Assembly: GCA_003150615.1 (NCBI GenBank)
Contig: QALN01000005.1
Location: 1-64,000, forward strand
Source: Flavobacteriales bacterium
GTDB lineage: Bacteria; Bacteroidota; Bacteroidia; Flavobacteriales; UBA1820
DNA length: 64,000 nucleotides
Direction: 5' to 3'
Below the pieces are notes generated by a model. That model was given only the letters and a program-made list of their open reading frames with translations. It was not told the DNA's origin and ran no database searches. Of this stretch, positions 52,183 through 60,664 are shown one piece after another. Both the position numbers and the translations under genes were made by a program. Every line of letters starts with the position of its first letter. The stretch's first letter is position 1.

Positions 52183-53127
52183 TTATATGTTTTCACGGAC
52201 GTTCACTATTCTAAGCGGCTGGGTGGCAGGGACTAGACCTGCTCGGAGTATTATGCGTTGCCCCCGGTCGGATGTCAGGAACGATGTAAATCCGGAGGCC
52301 AGGCCGCTGCGAGGGTCGGTGAGCAGTGCGTATACGTCGCGCCTAAGGGGATATTCTCCAAGCGCTATGTAGGCCTGGTACGGTTTGACGCTGTTTTCCG
52401 CCGTGGCGTGTTCTTGTTTGGAAACCGCCATCACGCGTATCCTGTGGTCGAACCGGGTATTCGATGAGTCTGTTTCCTGGCGGCTTATCCAACTTACCCC
52501 GATAACTCCGATGGCTCCAGGTGTTTTCTCTACATAGTCTATCACCGACGGATTGTCGTTTTGTGCGTATAATGCTCCTGCTAGCGGCTCTGAGGCACAT
52601 ATGGAGTCGATGGAAAAGCGCACTGTGCTCGAATTTGGATTGTCGAATACGAGCGACAGTGCGCCCAGTTCAGATTTGGGGTTTATTTGTTGCCACGAGG
52701 TGATTTTTCCCGTCAGTATCTTCTTAAGTACGGGTATGCTTATGAGCGTGTCGGGGTTTTCCCGGTTGACGATAAGAGCTATCGCATCGGTGGCTATTTT
52801 TATTTCCTTCGGAAAGAATTTCCTGTCCTCGAGCGATTGGCGTTCCTGTGCGGAAAGCATGCGCGTAGTTATGGCCAGGCGTACGCTGTCCGTAAGAAGA
52901 AGGCTTATCGCTTCCTTTTCGCTCGTGTTTAGAGGTATGATGCCCGCCATTGTGTATATATTTTCGAACACCTCGGCCTGTTGGGCAATTATGGGAGCGA
53001 AACTCTCGTCGGCGCTAATCTCCACTACGCCGGTAGTGGCCGTGTCGGTGTATTTGTCTTTGGGGCCGTTGGAACACGATGTTGCAGCAATAATGGCGGC
53101 TATGCCCAGTGCGTATTTTTTTATCAT
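52183..53127 (-). CDS. PstS-like phosphate-binding-fold lipoprotein
   Basis: 314 residues; lipobox ATSC near residue 18. The mature part is a periplasmic-binding-protein type II fold of the PstS kind: ADESFAPIIAQQAEVFE (about 38-55), LAITTRMLSAQERQ, ALIVNRENPDTLISIPVLKKILTGKITSWQQIN (range about 115-150, landmark only), and the later GAIGVIG block (about 210). The SGT-like Ser/Thr-Arg phosphate site is in SSTVRFSIDS. No pst transporter genes are present. It overlaps the preceding gene by 4 bp (ATGA). Function next to the TonB genes is unclear: phosphate sensing or use of the fold for another anion. Confidence 0.78.
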   Translation of the reverse strand: MIKKYALGIAAIIAATSCSNGPKDKYTDTATTGVVEISADESFAPIIAQQAEVFENIYTMAGIIPLNTSEKEAISLLLTDSVRLAITTRMLSAQERQSLEDRKFFPKEIKIATDAIALIVNRENPDTLISIPVLKKILTGKITSWQQINPKSELGALSLVFDNPNSSTVRFSIDSICASEPLAGALYAQNDNPSVIDYVEKTPGAIGVIGVSWISRQETDSSNTRFDHRIRVMAVSKQEHATAENSVKPYQAYIALGEYPLRRDVYALLTDPRSGLASGFTSFLTSDRGQRIILRAGLVPATQPLRIVNVRENI

Positions 53128-53324
53128 TGTTCGTCCCTGTTTTTAGTTTCTTTTATCAGTCTGTATCCTCTCCATAATGCGTAAAGGAACAGAAGTGCGC
53201 CCGCCGTCAGACGTACGGGGCGGGAAAAATCGCTTGCGAAAAACGGTGAGAACGCTATGGCGTATGCCAGGGCGAAATAGAAAACCACCATTACCGCTGC
53301 GAATATGTATGCAGGTTTTCTCAT
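53124..53324 (-). CDS. small two-helix membrane protein
   Basis: 66 residues with two hydrophobic helices (about 5-27 and 37-57) and a charged C-terminal tail rich in Lys, Glu and Asp. No motif. It overlaps the PstS-like gene by 4 bp, so translation is coupled. A similar small gene at this place is usual after tonB in relatives, which supports it being real. Confidence 0.72.
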   Translation of the reverse strand: MRKPAYIFAAVMVVFYFALAYAIAFSPFFASDFSRPVRLTAGALLFLYALWRGYRLIKETKNRDEQ

Positions 53325-53361
53325 AGTACGTTTGTCTTTCTTTGTAATACGATGTGCGTTT

Positions 53362-53399
53362 TAAAAAAATCCGGCCCTGGCCTTTGTCTAGGGCCGGAT
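53362..53399 (-). terminator. terminator or attenuator after tonB
   Basis: Arms ATCCGGCCCT (53369-53378) and AGGGCCGGAT (53390-53399), perfect; T7 follows on the minus strand. It stands between tonB and the small membrane protein gene, and no promoter element is seen after it, so partial read-through is possible. Confidence 0.8.
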
Positions 53400-53425
53400 C
53401 GGAGGAAACGGTTATCTCTGAGCCG

Positions 53426-54241
53426 TTACCTTTCCGCTATTTGGAACAGGATGGGCACTACGAAATATACCGAAACCGCTCTGCCGTTCTGTTTCCCCGG
53501 AATCCATCGCGGCATGGATTTTACCACGCGCAGCGCTTCCTTGTCGCAGGCGTCGCTTATACCGCGCGCTATCGTCACGTCCGTTATTTCCCCGGTTTTG
53601 GATACGACGAATTGTATGAATACCCGGCCTTGTGTTCCGGTTTCGAGCGCTACGTAAGGATATACCAGGTGTTCGCGTATGTATTTGTACATTGCCTCTT
53701 CACCTCCAGGGAACTGGGGTTTTTCCTCCACCGCATAGGTTTGCATTACCTCTTCCACGTCCTGGGCTATTTCCTTGAGTTCGGCTATGTCTTTACCGTG
53801 TTCCTCGTCGTTGCCTTTTACGTCGGCGATGGAAATAGCTACTTTGGATTCGATTATTTCTTCCTGGGATTTTATCTCATCCTCTTCGCGTACTTCCTCA
53901 TCTTTTTTTATGACGGGCGCGGTGAATTTTATCGAACTTTTAAGGGGCGGCGGCGGTGGGGCGTCAACTTTTTTGATTTCGTCGTTGTTCTTTACCTCAG
54001 GTGGCGGCAGTTTGGAAATGGTTGTCACTTCCGTTATTACAACCTTGTCCTGTTTCGGCGTGACGAATGTCATAACCGCCTTTAGAGATATGAGAAGCAC
54101 GACGATAAGGGCCACTATGATCATGGCCGTAGTGTGTCTTCGGGGAGATGTGCGGCGCATCTGATATGCACCGTACTCTTTGTTTTTATCTTCAAAAACC
54201 AGTTCGCACCAATCTTTTGAAGTCAGATCTATCTTAGCCAT
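53426..54241 (-). CDS. tonB: TonB energy transducer
   Basis: 271 residues. Cytoplasmic start with the DWCELVFEDKNKEYGAYQMRR segment typical of this phylum, one transmembrane helix (about 40-62), a Pro- and charge-rich periplasmic linker (about 75-165) and a C-terminal TonB domain (about 180-271) with PQFPGGEEAMYKYI and the YP-A-GTQGRVFIQFVV core. It passes proton-motive energy from ExbB/ExbD to outer-membrane receptors such as the BtuB and SusC of this window. Last gene before the terminator. Confidence 0.95.
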   Translation of the reverse strand: MAKIDLTSKDWCELVFEDKNKEYGAYQMRRTSPRRHTTAMIIVALIVVLLISLKAVMTFVTPKQDKVVITEVTTISKLPPPEVKNNDEIKKVDAPPPPPLKSSIKFTAPVIKKDEEVREEDEIKSQEEIIESKVAISIADVKGNDEEHGKDIAELKEIAQDVEEVMQTYAVEEKPQFPGGEEAMYKYIREHLVYPYVALETGTQGRVFIQFVVSKTGEITDVTIARGISDACDKEALRVVKSMPRWIPGKQNGRAVSVYFVVPILFQIAER

Positions 54242-54265
54242 TTTTCTTCCGATTGATGATGATTC

Positions 54266-54934
54266 CTATTGTTTTACAGCCTGCTGGGCAGGATCCGCTA
54301 TCTGTTGTGTGAGTTTGCCCGAGGTTTCGAGGTTTTCGATCAGCCATTTATCGCCGGGCGTGATGTCCACTATGGCGTATTTGCTTATGTTGCATATTTG
54401 CATTTCGTCGAGCGCGTCTATCAGATTCTTGTAATTGGCCCCATCGGTGGCTTTTATCATTACCACAGGAGAGGACTTGTCTTTTTTTATCTCAGAAGCC
54501 TGTGTTTTGAACTCTTCGTCGGATAATTTGCGTTCTTCCTTTTGGTGTTTCAGTTCGCGCATTTTTTCCATTACCGTACTGTTGCGCTGAAGCAGCAGGG
54601 CGCGGAGCCCGTCGGCATCGTATGAGGTGCGTTTGAGGGAATTGTAATCCCGGTAATCCGGCTCGCCGGTATAGTAGTACACTTTGCCTTCGTCGCCCAG
54701 AATGAGCGTTATGGCACGTGAAGCCTGTACCTTGGTTTGTTCTTCTTCCGAAACTTTGTCGTTGGTAGGCATGCTTATTTCCATAGTCTGAGGCTTGCTG
54801 AGCGAAGTGCAGAGCATGAAGAAAGTTATAAGAAGCATGTTCATGTCCACCATAGGGGTAAAGTCCAGGCGGGTATTGATTTTCTTCTGTTTGCCTTTCT
54901 TTTTGCCGCTGTCTTTTTCTTGTATATCTGCCAT
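54266..54934 (-). CDS. exbD: ExbD-family protein (second, tonB operon)
   Basis: 222 residues. Transmembrane helix at about 22-42 with the conserved Asp in LDFTPMVDMNMLLITFFM, then a periplasmic domain with a helical insert rich in Lys and Glu (about 110-150). The late VMIKATDGANYKNLIDALDEMQI segment matches the ExbD/TolR C-terminal fold. Works with ExbB and TonB. It lies 24 bp upstream of tonB and 19 bp downstream of the other exbD. Confidence 0.92.
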   Translation of the reverse strand: MADIQEKDSGKKKGKQKKINTRLDFTPMVDMNMLLITFFMLCTSLSKPQTMEISMPTNDKVSEEEQTKVQASRAITLILGDEGKVYYYTGEPDYRDYNSLKRTSYDADGLRALLLQRNSTVMEKMRELKHQKEERKLSDEEFKTQASEIKKDKSSPVVMIKATDGANYKNLIDALDEMQICNISKYAIVDITPGDKWLIENLETSGKLTQQIADPAQQAVKQ

Positions 54935-54953
54935 GATATTTGTTTTTTAGCCT

Positions 54954-55568
54954 TTAAAGGTCGTCGGTGTTGACGGTTTTAAGGGTCGTTATCAGGTTAT
55001 AGCGGTTTTCGCGGAGGTCCTGAAGGGAGTTCATAACACCTCGGATACGGGGGTATGGGGTGTATTGGTCCGCTTTTATGGCTATGGTAAGGTCTTTCCC
55101 GTTTTGCAGGCGGGCTTCCTTTACCCATACTTTGAACTGGTTGTCCAGGCTGTCGCACGGTACGCCGTAGTCTTTCAGACTGGCGTCCTGTATGTCGGCA
55201 GGCAGGGCCAGGAATTGTTTCATGTTTTCGATAGGCACGCCGAAGGAATTCATCAGTTTGAATTTGTTAAGCTCTTCCCGTGTGAATTCTATTCCGTAGT
55301 GCTCGCCTACTTTCTTTAGCACTTCCACCCTGTCTTCCTGTTTGTCGAGTCCTAAAAATACTTTTCCCGTGTGGTCTATGAGTATTTGCAGGACATTCAC
55401 TTCGGGTATCTTTATCTCCGATACCGATGCCGGAGTGGATACTATGACAGGTTCTTTCTGTACGAACGTGGAGGTGAGCATAAAGAAAGTGAGCAATAGT
55501 ACCGTCACGTCGCTCATGGCGGTCATGTCGATAACGGTACTTTTTCTCTTTACTTTTACTTTAGGCAT
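54954..55568 (-). CDS. exbD: ExbD-family protein (first, tonB operon)
   Basis: 204 residues. Transmembrane helix at about 18-36; the conserved Asp lies in STVIDMTAMSDVTVLLLTFFM. Periplasmic domain with the TIAIKADQYTPYPRIRGVMNSLQD segment near the end, as in ExbD/TolR. A second, different exbD follows directly. Two exbD genes per system is normal in Bacteroidales and suggests a mixed ExbD pair in the stator. Confidence 0.92.
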   Translation of the reverse strand: MPKVKVKRKSTVIDMTAMSDVTVLLLTFFMLTSTFVQKEPVIVSTPASVSEIKIPEVNVLQILIDHTGKVFLGLDKQEDRVEVLKKVGEHYGIEFTREELNKFKLMNSFGVPIENMKQFLALPADIQDASLKDYGVPCDSLDNQFKVWVKEARLQNGKDLTIAIKADQYTPYPRIRGVMNSLQDLRENRYNLITTLKTVNTDDL

Positions 55569-55596
55569 GGTTCCTTGCGTTTTTGCTAGGTTCGTA

Positions 55597-56463
55597 TTAG
55601 TTGTGCTTGGCGGCGAATGTCTGTACCAGGCTGAAGCCCACTTCGTCTATGCAATAGGTTATGCTGTCTATCTTGCTGGTAAAGAAGTTGTACGATATTA
55701 CGGCCAGTGCTCCGGTGGCTATACCGAATGCGGTGTTGATAAGCGCTTCGGAAATACCGGTAGAAAGCGCTATCGTATCGGGCGAGCCTGCATTGGCCAG
55801 CGCGGCGAACGAACGTATCATGCCGATGACGGTTCCAAGGAGTCCCATGAGCGTTCCCAGTGTGGTTATCGTGGCTATAACGCCGAGGTTTTGTTCCAGC
55901 ATGGGCAATTCCAGTGCGGTGGCCTCTTCTATTTCTTTCTGTATCGACAGGGTCTTCTGATCCTTGGACATGGTATTGTCGTTCTCCATTTCCTGGTATT
56001 TTCTCAGGGCTGATTTTACGACATTAGCTATCGACCCTTTTTGTTTATCGCACAGGCTGTGCGCCTTTTGCAGATCACCGTGCATAAGGGCTTCTTTGAT
56101 GTTCTGTACGAATTTTGTCATGTTTCCTCGGCCTTTTGCCCGGCTGATGGCAAACCAACGTTCAAAGCTGAGCACCAGTACTGTCAGAAGCAATGTCTGG
56201 ATTACAGGTACGATGATGCCCCCTTTGTAGATGGTTCCCAACAGGTCGCCTGGAAGCGGGTGATTGGCAGGGTCTCCGTTCATAAAGTGCGACGGGTCGC
56301 CGAAGACGTATTTGAACAGCAGGCAGGCTACGATGAAACAGAAAACGATTACTATCGGAGCAGATCCTATGCCTGCGAATGATTTGTTTTTTTTAGTCTT
56401 GGAATTCATAATACAGGTGTTTTTTGATTTGTTTTTTTCTGACGTTTTTTCGGTTGTTTCCAT
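55597..56463 (-). CDS. exbB: MotA/TolQ/ExbB proton-channel protein (tonB operon)
   Basis: About 288 residues from the ATG at 56463; ATG at 56499 and 56409 are alternatives in frame and the start is not certain. Three transmembrane helices (about 35-55, 90-112, 220-245 from 56463) with the family core LGTLMGLLGTVIGMIRSFAALA. It forms the proton channel with ExbD. Unlike the other ExbB at 20617 it has no signal peptide or Ala-rich stretch. First gene of exbB, exbD, exbD, tonB. No promoter element is clear in the 200 bp upstream. Confidence 0.9.
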   Translation of the reverse strand: METTEKTSEKNKSKNTCIMNSKTKKNKSFAGIGSAPIVIVFCFIVACLLFKYVFGDPSHFMNGDPANHPLPGDLLGTIYKGGIIVPVIQTLLLTVLVLSFERWFAISRAKGRGNMTKFVQNIKEALMHGDLQKAHSLCDKQKGSIANVVKSALRKYQEMENDNTMSKDQKTLSIQKEIEEATALELPMLEQNLGVIATITTLGTLMGLLGTVIGMIRSFAALANAGSPDTIALSTGISEALINTAFGIATGALAVISYNFFTSKIDSITYCIDEVGFSLVQTFAAKHN

Positions 56464-56699
56464 AATGCGGATAATACGGCGGTGTATGCGTTTCCCCATT
56501 GAAAGCTTTTGCGCGCAGCGTTAAGGCGTGGTGGTAGGGAGCATGCGCCGGTTTGGTCCGTGCCTGTTCGGGTTTTTTAAGGCGCGGTTGTTGTACGGTC
56601 TGTGTTGAAATAAAATGAGGATGCGCCGGGCATGTGTCGGTTTATCGGCCCGAAGCTGGCAAACCCGTTATGCGCGGTAGGAAATACGTGGCGGATGTA
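56464..56699. other. intergenic stretch upstream of exbB
   Basis: About 235 bp, G/C-rich compared with other spacers, with no gene, terminator or promoter that I can support. Control of the tonB operon presumably lies here. Confidence 0.35.
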
Positions 56700-57116
56700 T
56701 CAGATTATTATTTTCCGCAGATAGTAACAAAACCCGCAGGATGAATAGCGTATGCCCATAAAATCGGCGTAAAAGCTTATCCTGGCGGGTTTTGGGTTAA
56801 ACGAAGAAACTGTTTTTTTTATGATGTGGGTTGGGGTTGTATTTTCATAAAATTCCGTACTTCTCAGATCGTGCCTGGGGTACAGTTCGGATACTGCCAT
56901 TGACAGCATTCTTGTGCCGCTGCCGTTGAAGTTAAGTACTTCGGCAGAGCCGGGATTGTCCGAGCCGGCATCTGAGAAAACGTATGTGTTTTTTTCCGCG
57001 CGAAGAACCATCGGAGCGTAGCCTTTATCGCTTGCCGATGCCAGGCACGATACAAAGCCGACTCCTATCGTAAACAGGAGCATTACAAATGCCGTATATT
57101 TGCCTGATGTTTTCAT
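56700..57116 (-). CDS. small putative lipoprotein of unknown function
   Basis: 138 residues. Signal peptide with lipobox FVSC (lipidated Cys near 24). The rest has no motif; it ends in a Cys/Tyr-rich segment (SSCGFCYYL) and a hydrophobic tip. A TACTTTTG element lies 19 bp before the ATG, which supports the gene. It stands alone between exbB and the MATE gene. Confidence 0.6.
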   Translation of the reverse strand: MKTSGKYTAFVMLLFTIGVGFVSCLASASDKGYAPMVLRAEKNTYVFSDAGSDNPGSAEVLNFNGSGTRMLSMAVSELYPRHDLRSTEFYENTTPTHIIKKTVSSFNPKPARISFYADFMGIRYSSCGFCYYLRKIII

Positions 57117-57134
57117 TGCGCGTTTCTTTTAATT

Positions 57135-57142
57135 CAAAAGTA
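57135..57142 (-). promoter_or_regulatory. promoter element for the small lipoprotein gene
   Basis: TACTTTTG on the minus strand, 19 bp before the ATG at 57116, so the mRNA leader would be very short. Confidence 0.5.
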
Positions 57143-57364
57143 TACATCTTTGACCTGGCTATTGTAAAGTAATCGTTAACTTATGTTTTTATTATTGTTC
57201 ATTTTTGAAGGGTAAACAATAGTTATATGTTTGTAAAACAGTGTGTTGTATTTGTGAGGTGGGTTTTGGTTTCACGACAGGCACTGCATGAGGTGTGCGG
57301 ATAACCGTACATTATGCTGTTTTTTACATGCGCTTAGGCTTTTTTATCACTGTGTGAAAAATAT

Positions 57365-57395
57365 TTTGAATGTTTTATATTAATCGTGACCTTTG
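57365..57395 (+). promoter_or_regulatory. promoter for the MATE and kinase-like genes
   Basis: TTTG (57365-57368), 19 bp, GACCTTTG (57388-57395), one base off consensus, 21 bp before the ATG at 57416. Confidence 0.6.
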
Positions 57396-57415
57396 CCTAA
57401 GGAAAAGAAATAGAT

Positions 57416-58798
57416 ATGCAAGGGAATAACAATCCGCTGACACTCGGTACAGAGAGTGTTAAAAAACTCCTTTTAAGATACGCCATACCCTCCATAGTAG
57501 CTATGTTGTCGTCTTCTCTTTACAATATGATAGACAGCATATTCATCGGTCATGGCGTAGGGGCTATGGCAATATCTGGCTTGGCAATAACAATGCCGAT
57601 AATGAACGTGATAGCCGCGTTGGGTACGCTGGTTAGCGTGGGCGGTGCTACGCTTATGTCTGTGAAAATGGGGCAGGGCGATAAAAAAAGCGCCGAATAC
57701 ATACTCAGCAACGTACTTATGCTCAATGTTATAATAGGTCTTTGTCTTACGGCTGCCGGGGTGATATTTCTGGACGATATATTGTATTTTTTCGGTGCGA
57801 GCGAAAATACCATCCCTTATGCGCGGGAATTCATGCATATAATACTTTCCGGTACGGCCGTAACCCATGTTTATCTCGGACTGAACGATATGTTGCGGGC
57901 TTCCGGTTATCCGGGAAAAGCCATGGGTGTGATACTTACCGCCATAGCTATAAACTGTGTGCTCAATCCGCTGTTTATATTCGGGTTCAAATGGGGTATA
58001 GCCGGTTCGGCATTCGCTACGGTGATAGCTCAGACGGTGGCAATGAGTATAGAATTGGTGCATTTCATGCGGAATAAACATTTCATACATTTTGAAAGAA
58101 AAATGTTCGGGCTGAAGGCTCATATAGTGAAAGGCATTTTTTCGATAGGAGTGTCGCCTTTCCTTATGAACATATGCGCCAGCATAGTGGTAATTTTTAT
58201 CAACAAGAGCCTTATGACATACGGGGGAGACTTCTATGTAGGTGCTTACGGCATCATAAACCGCGTGCTTATGGTGTTCATAATGATTGTGATAGGCCTC
58301 AACCAGGGCATGCAGCCGATAGTGGGCTACAATTTCGGAGCGCGTAAGTTCGACCGTGTGGCCCGTGCATTGAGATATGCCATATTCGCTGCCGTGGCTG
58401 TCACTACCTCCGGTTTCCTTATGGCCGAGATATTCCCTCATCTTTTGGCAAATATGTTTACCGGTGACCAGGAATTGATAGACATAGCTTCGCACGGTAT
58501 GAGGATAGTGCTGATAATGTTCCCGATAGTAGGTTTCCAGATGGTAACGGCAAACTTCTTCCAGTCGATAGGCAAGGTGCGTAAGGCTATCCTGTTGTCG
58601 CTGACAAGGCAGATGCTCTTTTTGGTGCCGCTTCTGATTATCCTGCCGCGTTTTATGGGTACTCTCGGGGTGTGGATAAGCATGCCTATCGCCGACAGTC
58701 TGGCTACGGTGCTTGCCGTGTTCCTGCTCACCCGCCAGATGAAAAAATTCAGGGAAAATAACGACAATGACAATAATTTGAAAACCAAATTGATATAG
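57416..58798 (+). CDS. MATE-family efflux transporter
   Basis: 460 residues with twelve hydrophobic helices in two related halves, as in MATE (NorM/DinF/MepA) transporters. The opening LGTESVKKLLLRYAIPSIVAMLSSSLYNMIDSIFIG pattern and NALFIFG-like NPLFIFGF in the fifth helix are family landmarks; VGLNQGMQPIVGYNFGA in the second half is typical of the MepA type. Sodium- or proton-driven export of cationic drugs or metabolites. Nine base pairs separate it from the kinase-like gene. Confidence 0.93.
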   Translation: MQGNNNPLTLGTESVKKLLLRYAIPSIVAMLSSSLYNMIDSIFIGHGVGAMAISGLAITMPIMNVIAALGTLVSVGGATLMSVKMGQGDKKSAEYILSNVLMLNVIIGLCLTAAGVIFLDDILYFFGASENTIPYAREFMHIILSGTAVTHVYLGLNDMLRASGYPGKAMGVILTAIAINCVLNPLFIFGFKWGIAGSAFATVIAQTVAMSIELVHFMRNKHFIHFERKMFGLKAHIVKGIFSIGVSPFLMNICASIVVIFINKSLMTYGGDFYVGAYGIINRVLMVFIMIVIGLNQGMQPIVGYNFGARKFDRVARALRYAIFAAVAVTTSGFLMAEIFPHLLANMFTGDQELIDIASHGMRIVLIMFPIVGFQMVTANFFQSIGKVRKAILLSLTRQMLFLVPLLIILPRFMGTLGVWISMPIADSLATVLAVFLLTRQMKKFRENNDNDNNLKTKLI

Positions 58799-58806
58799 AA
58801 ATAACT

Positions 58807-59436
58807 ATGGAAGATACCTACGTCATTTGCATAGCCCGTCAGTACGGTTCCGGAGGACATGTTATAGGCAAGATACTTTCGCGCATGCTCGGTCTGGATT
58901 ATTACGACAAGGAACTGATAACGCAGGCGGCCAAGAAAAGCGGTATATGTCCCGAATATTTCGAGCATGCGGATGAAAAAGCTCCCGGTTCGTTGTCGCA
59001 TGCACTCTCTACCGGGCTTTTTTCCGGAGGCGGCATATTCATGTATAATAATTCCCTGTCCAATGAGAGTATATTCAAATACCAGTCAGAGGTAATACGC
59101 AGCGTGTCGCAGGCCGGTTCGTGCATCATCGTAGGCCGGTGTGCTGATTATATTCTGCGGGAGAAGAAAAACTGTTTCAGCATATTCATAACCGCTCCGT
59201 TGGAGGATCGTGCCCGCCGCATAGCGGAAAGGGAAGGTGTCGGAGTGGATAAAGCTGCCGAAAAGGCCAAAAAAGTGGATAAAGTAAGGCGCGAATACTA
59301 CAACTATTATACGAGCAAGCATTGGGGGCATGCTTCGTCGTATGATCTTTCAATAGATTCGTCCATACTCGGTGATGAGCAAACAGCTTGTTTTATACGT
59401 GATTTCGTCTTGCGTGCGCTCGAAGACATGCGGTAG
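58807..59436 (+). CDS. cytidylate kinase-like family protein
   Basis: 209 residues. The N-terminus ICIARQYGSGGHVIGKIL (about 7-24) is a P-loop of the AAA_26/cytidylate-kinase-like family, and YYDKELI (about 33-39), VGRCADYIL (about 110-118) and DKVRREYYNYYTSKHWG (about 160-176) follow the family order. A true Cmk is usually separate, so the substrate is uncertain. Co-transcribed with the MATE gene, a pairing I have seen in other Bacteroidales. Confidence 0.82.
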   Translation: MEDTYVICIARQYGSGGHVIGKILSRMLGLDYYDKELITQAAKKSGICPEYFEHADEKAPGSLSHALSTGLFSGGGIFMYNNSLSNESIFKYQSEVIRSVSQAGSCIIVGRCADYILREKKNCFSIFITAPLEDRARRIAEREGVGVDKAAEKAKKVDKVRREYYNYYTSKHWGHASSYDLSIDSSILGDEQTACFIRDFVLRALEDMR

Positions 59437-59460
59437 GTGATACGCGGCGGTATGAAAAAT

Positions 59461-59500
59461 CAAACAACCCGGCAAACCGGTTGGTTTGCCGGGTTGTTTG
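59461..59500. terminator. bidirectional terminator between the kinase-like gene and tRNA-Gln
   Basis: Perfect 18-bp arms CAAACAACCCGGCAAACC (59461-59478) and its complement (59483-59500) with loop GGTT. It directly abuts the 3' end of tRNA-Gln on the minus strand and lies 25 bp past the stop of the plus-strand gene. Confidence 0.85.
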
Positions 59501-59571
59501 TAGCCTTACCAGGATTCGAACCTAGACTAGATGAACCAAAATCACATGTGCTACCATTACACCATAAGGCT
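59501..59571 (-). tRNA. tRNA-Gln (TTG)
   Basis: 71 nt. Acceptor AGCCTTA pairs with TAAGGCT. Anticodon loop TTTTGGT gives TTG. D arm TGGTGTAATGGTAGCA and T loop GGTTCGAATCC are present. The outermost anticodon-stem pair is mismatched. CCA not encoded. Confidence 0.9.
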
Positions 59572-59605
59572 GTTCGCTCTGGGCGATTTACGTCCTGCGC
59601 AGGGG

Positions 59606-59637
59606 CAAATTTAAGTCAAAATCCCCGCTCCGGCAAA
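59606..59637 (-). promoter_or_regulatory. near-consensus promoter for tRNA-Gln
   Basis: On the minus strand TTTG (59634-59637), 20 bp, TAAATTTG (59606-59613), 35 bp before the tRNA. Confidence 0.78.
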
Positions 59638-59712
59638 TATTTTTATCATGGGAGGAAAAGCGTTTTCTTTTTATAAGCGATGAAACATGCCTGTTAATGC
59701 GTGCCCTACCGG

Positions 59713-60645
59713 TTATAATTTTGCGATAGTCGATTTTATCTTGTCCAGCCCTGTGCGGTAAAAGGCTGTGCGCGAGAATTTTTCGGTAAACGTGTCTTCA
59801 TTCATGTCGAGCCACTCGTTGCATGTGAGGTCCAAAAAATTGCCCTGGGGGGAAAAACGCGGTTGTGAAGACGGTTTGGCAAATTTATTCCACGGGCAGG
59901 CGTCTATACATGCGTCGCATCCGTAGGCACGGCCTCCCAATTTGGATACATAGCTGTCAGGTATTTCGCTTTTCAGTTCTATCGTAAGGTACGAGAGGCA
60001 TCGCGATGCGTCTATCGTGCGCGAACCGTCTATCGCACCGGTAGGGCATGCCATCTGGCATCTTCGGCAAGCTCCGCACCTGTCCTGCATCGTGTCAGGC
60101 GCATCGTATTCGAGCGGAAGGTCGAGTATGATTTCCGATAGAAAAAAATACGAACCGGCCTGCGGAATAATCAAATGGGAGTTTTTACCTATCCAGCCTA
60201 GTCCTGCGCGCCGGGCCCATTCCCTTTCCAGCACAGGGGCGGAATCGGTAAATACGCGGTAGGAAAAATCGCCTGCTTCGCTTTTCAGGGCAGCGCATAT
60301 AGAGTGCATTTTTTCCCGCAGAACTACGTGGTAATCTTCCCCGTACGAATATTTGGCAAAGATAGGCACGTTAGGGCGGCGTTCATGTGGCAATGCGGAG
60401 GAAGGGAAATAGTTCATCAGCAGCGATACGATGCTTTTCGCCCCGGGGACTAACAGGCGTGGGTCGAGGCGTTTGTCGAAGTTACGCTCCATATAACCCA
60501 TCGTACCGTGGTGTCCCTGGGCAAGCCATTTTTCGAGCCTCGGTGCCGATTCCTCCAGAAAACACGCCTCCGATATGCCGCAGGCATCGAATCCGTGTCG
60601 AGCGGCAAGTTCCTTTATACGTGCGCTTAAGTATTTGGAGTCCAA
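59713..60645 (-). CDS. queG: epoxyqueuosine reductase QueG
   Basis: Cobalamin-dependent iron-sulfur enzyme that makes queuosine from epoxyqueuosine in tRNA, the last step of the pathway. 310 residues if it starts at TTG 60645, 19 bp after the ruvB stop. The two 4Fe-4S clusters are visible in CGACRRCQMACPTGAI (about 180-195) and CDACIDACPWNKFA (about 237-250). The frame is open to 60816 but that part overlaps ruvB by 150 bp and has no family similarity; no ATG or GTG exists between the ruvB stop and the first conserved helix. The B12 import locus at 36600-43200 would supply its cofactor. Confidence 0.9.
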   Translation of the reverse strand: MDSKYLSARIKELAARHGFDACGISEACFLEESAPRLEKWLAQGHHGTMGYMERNFDKRLDPRLLVPGAKSIVSLLMNYFPSSALPHERRPNVPIFAKYSYGEDYHVVLREKMHSICAALKSEAGDFSYRVFTDSAPVLEREWARRAGLGWIGKNSHLIIPQAGSYFFLSEIILDLPLEYDAPDTMQDRCGACRRCQMACPTGAIDGSRTIDASRCLSYLTIELKSEIPDSYVSKLGGRAYGCDACIDACPWNKFAKPSSQPRFSPQGNFLDLTCNEWLDMNEDTFTEKFSRTAFYRTGLDKIKSTIAKL

Positions 60646-60664
60646 AAGGTTGTTTCGGAGTTTT

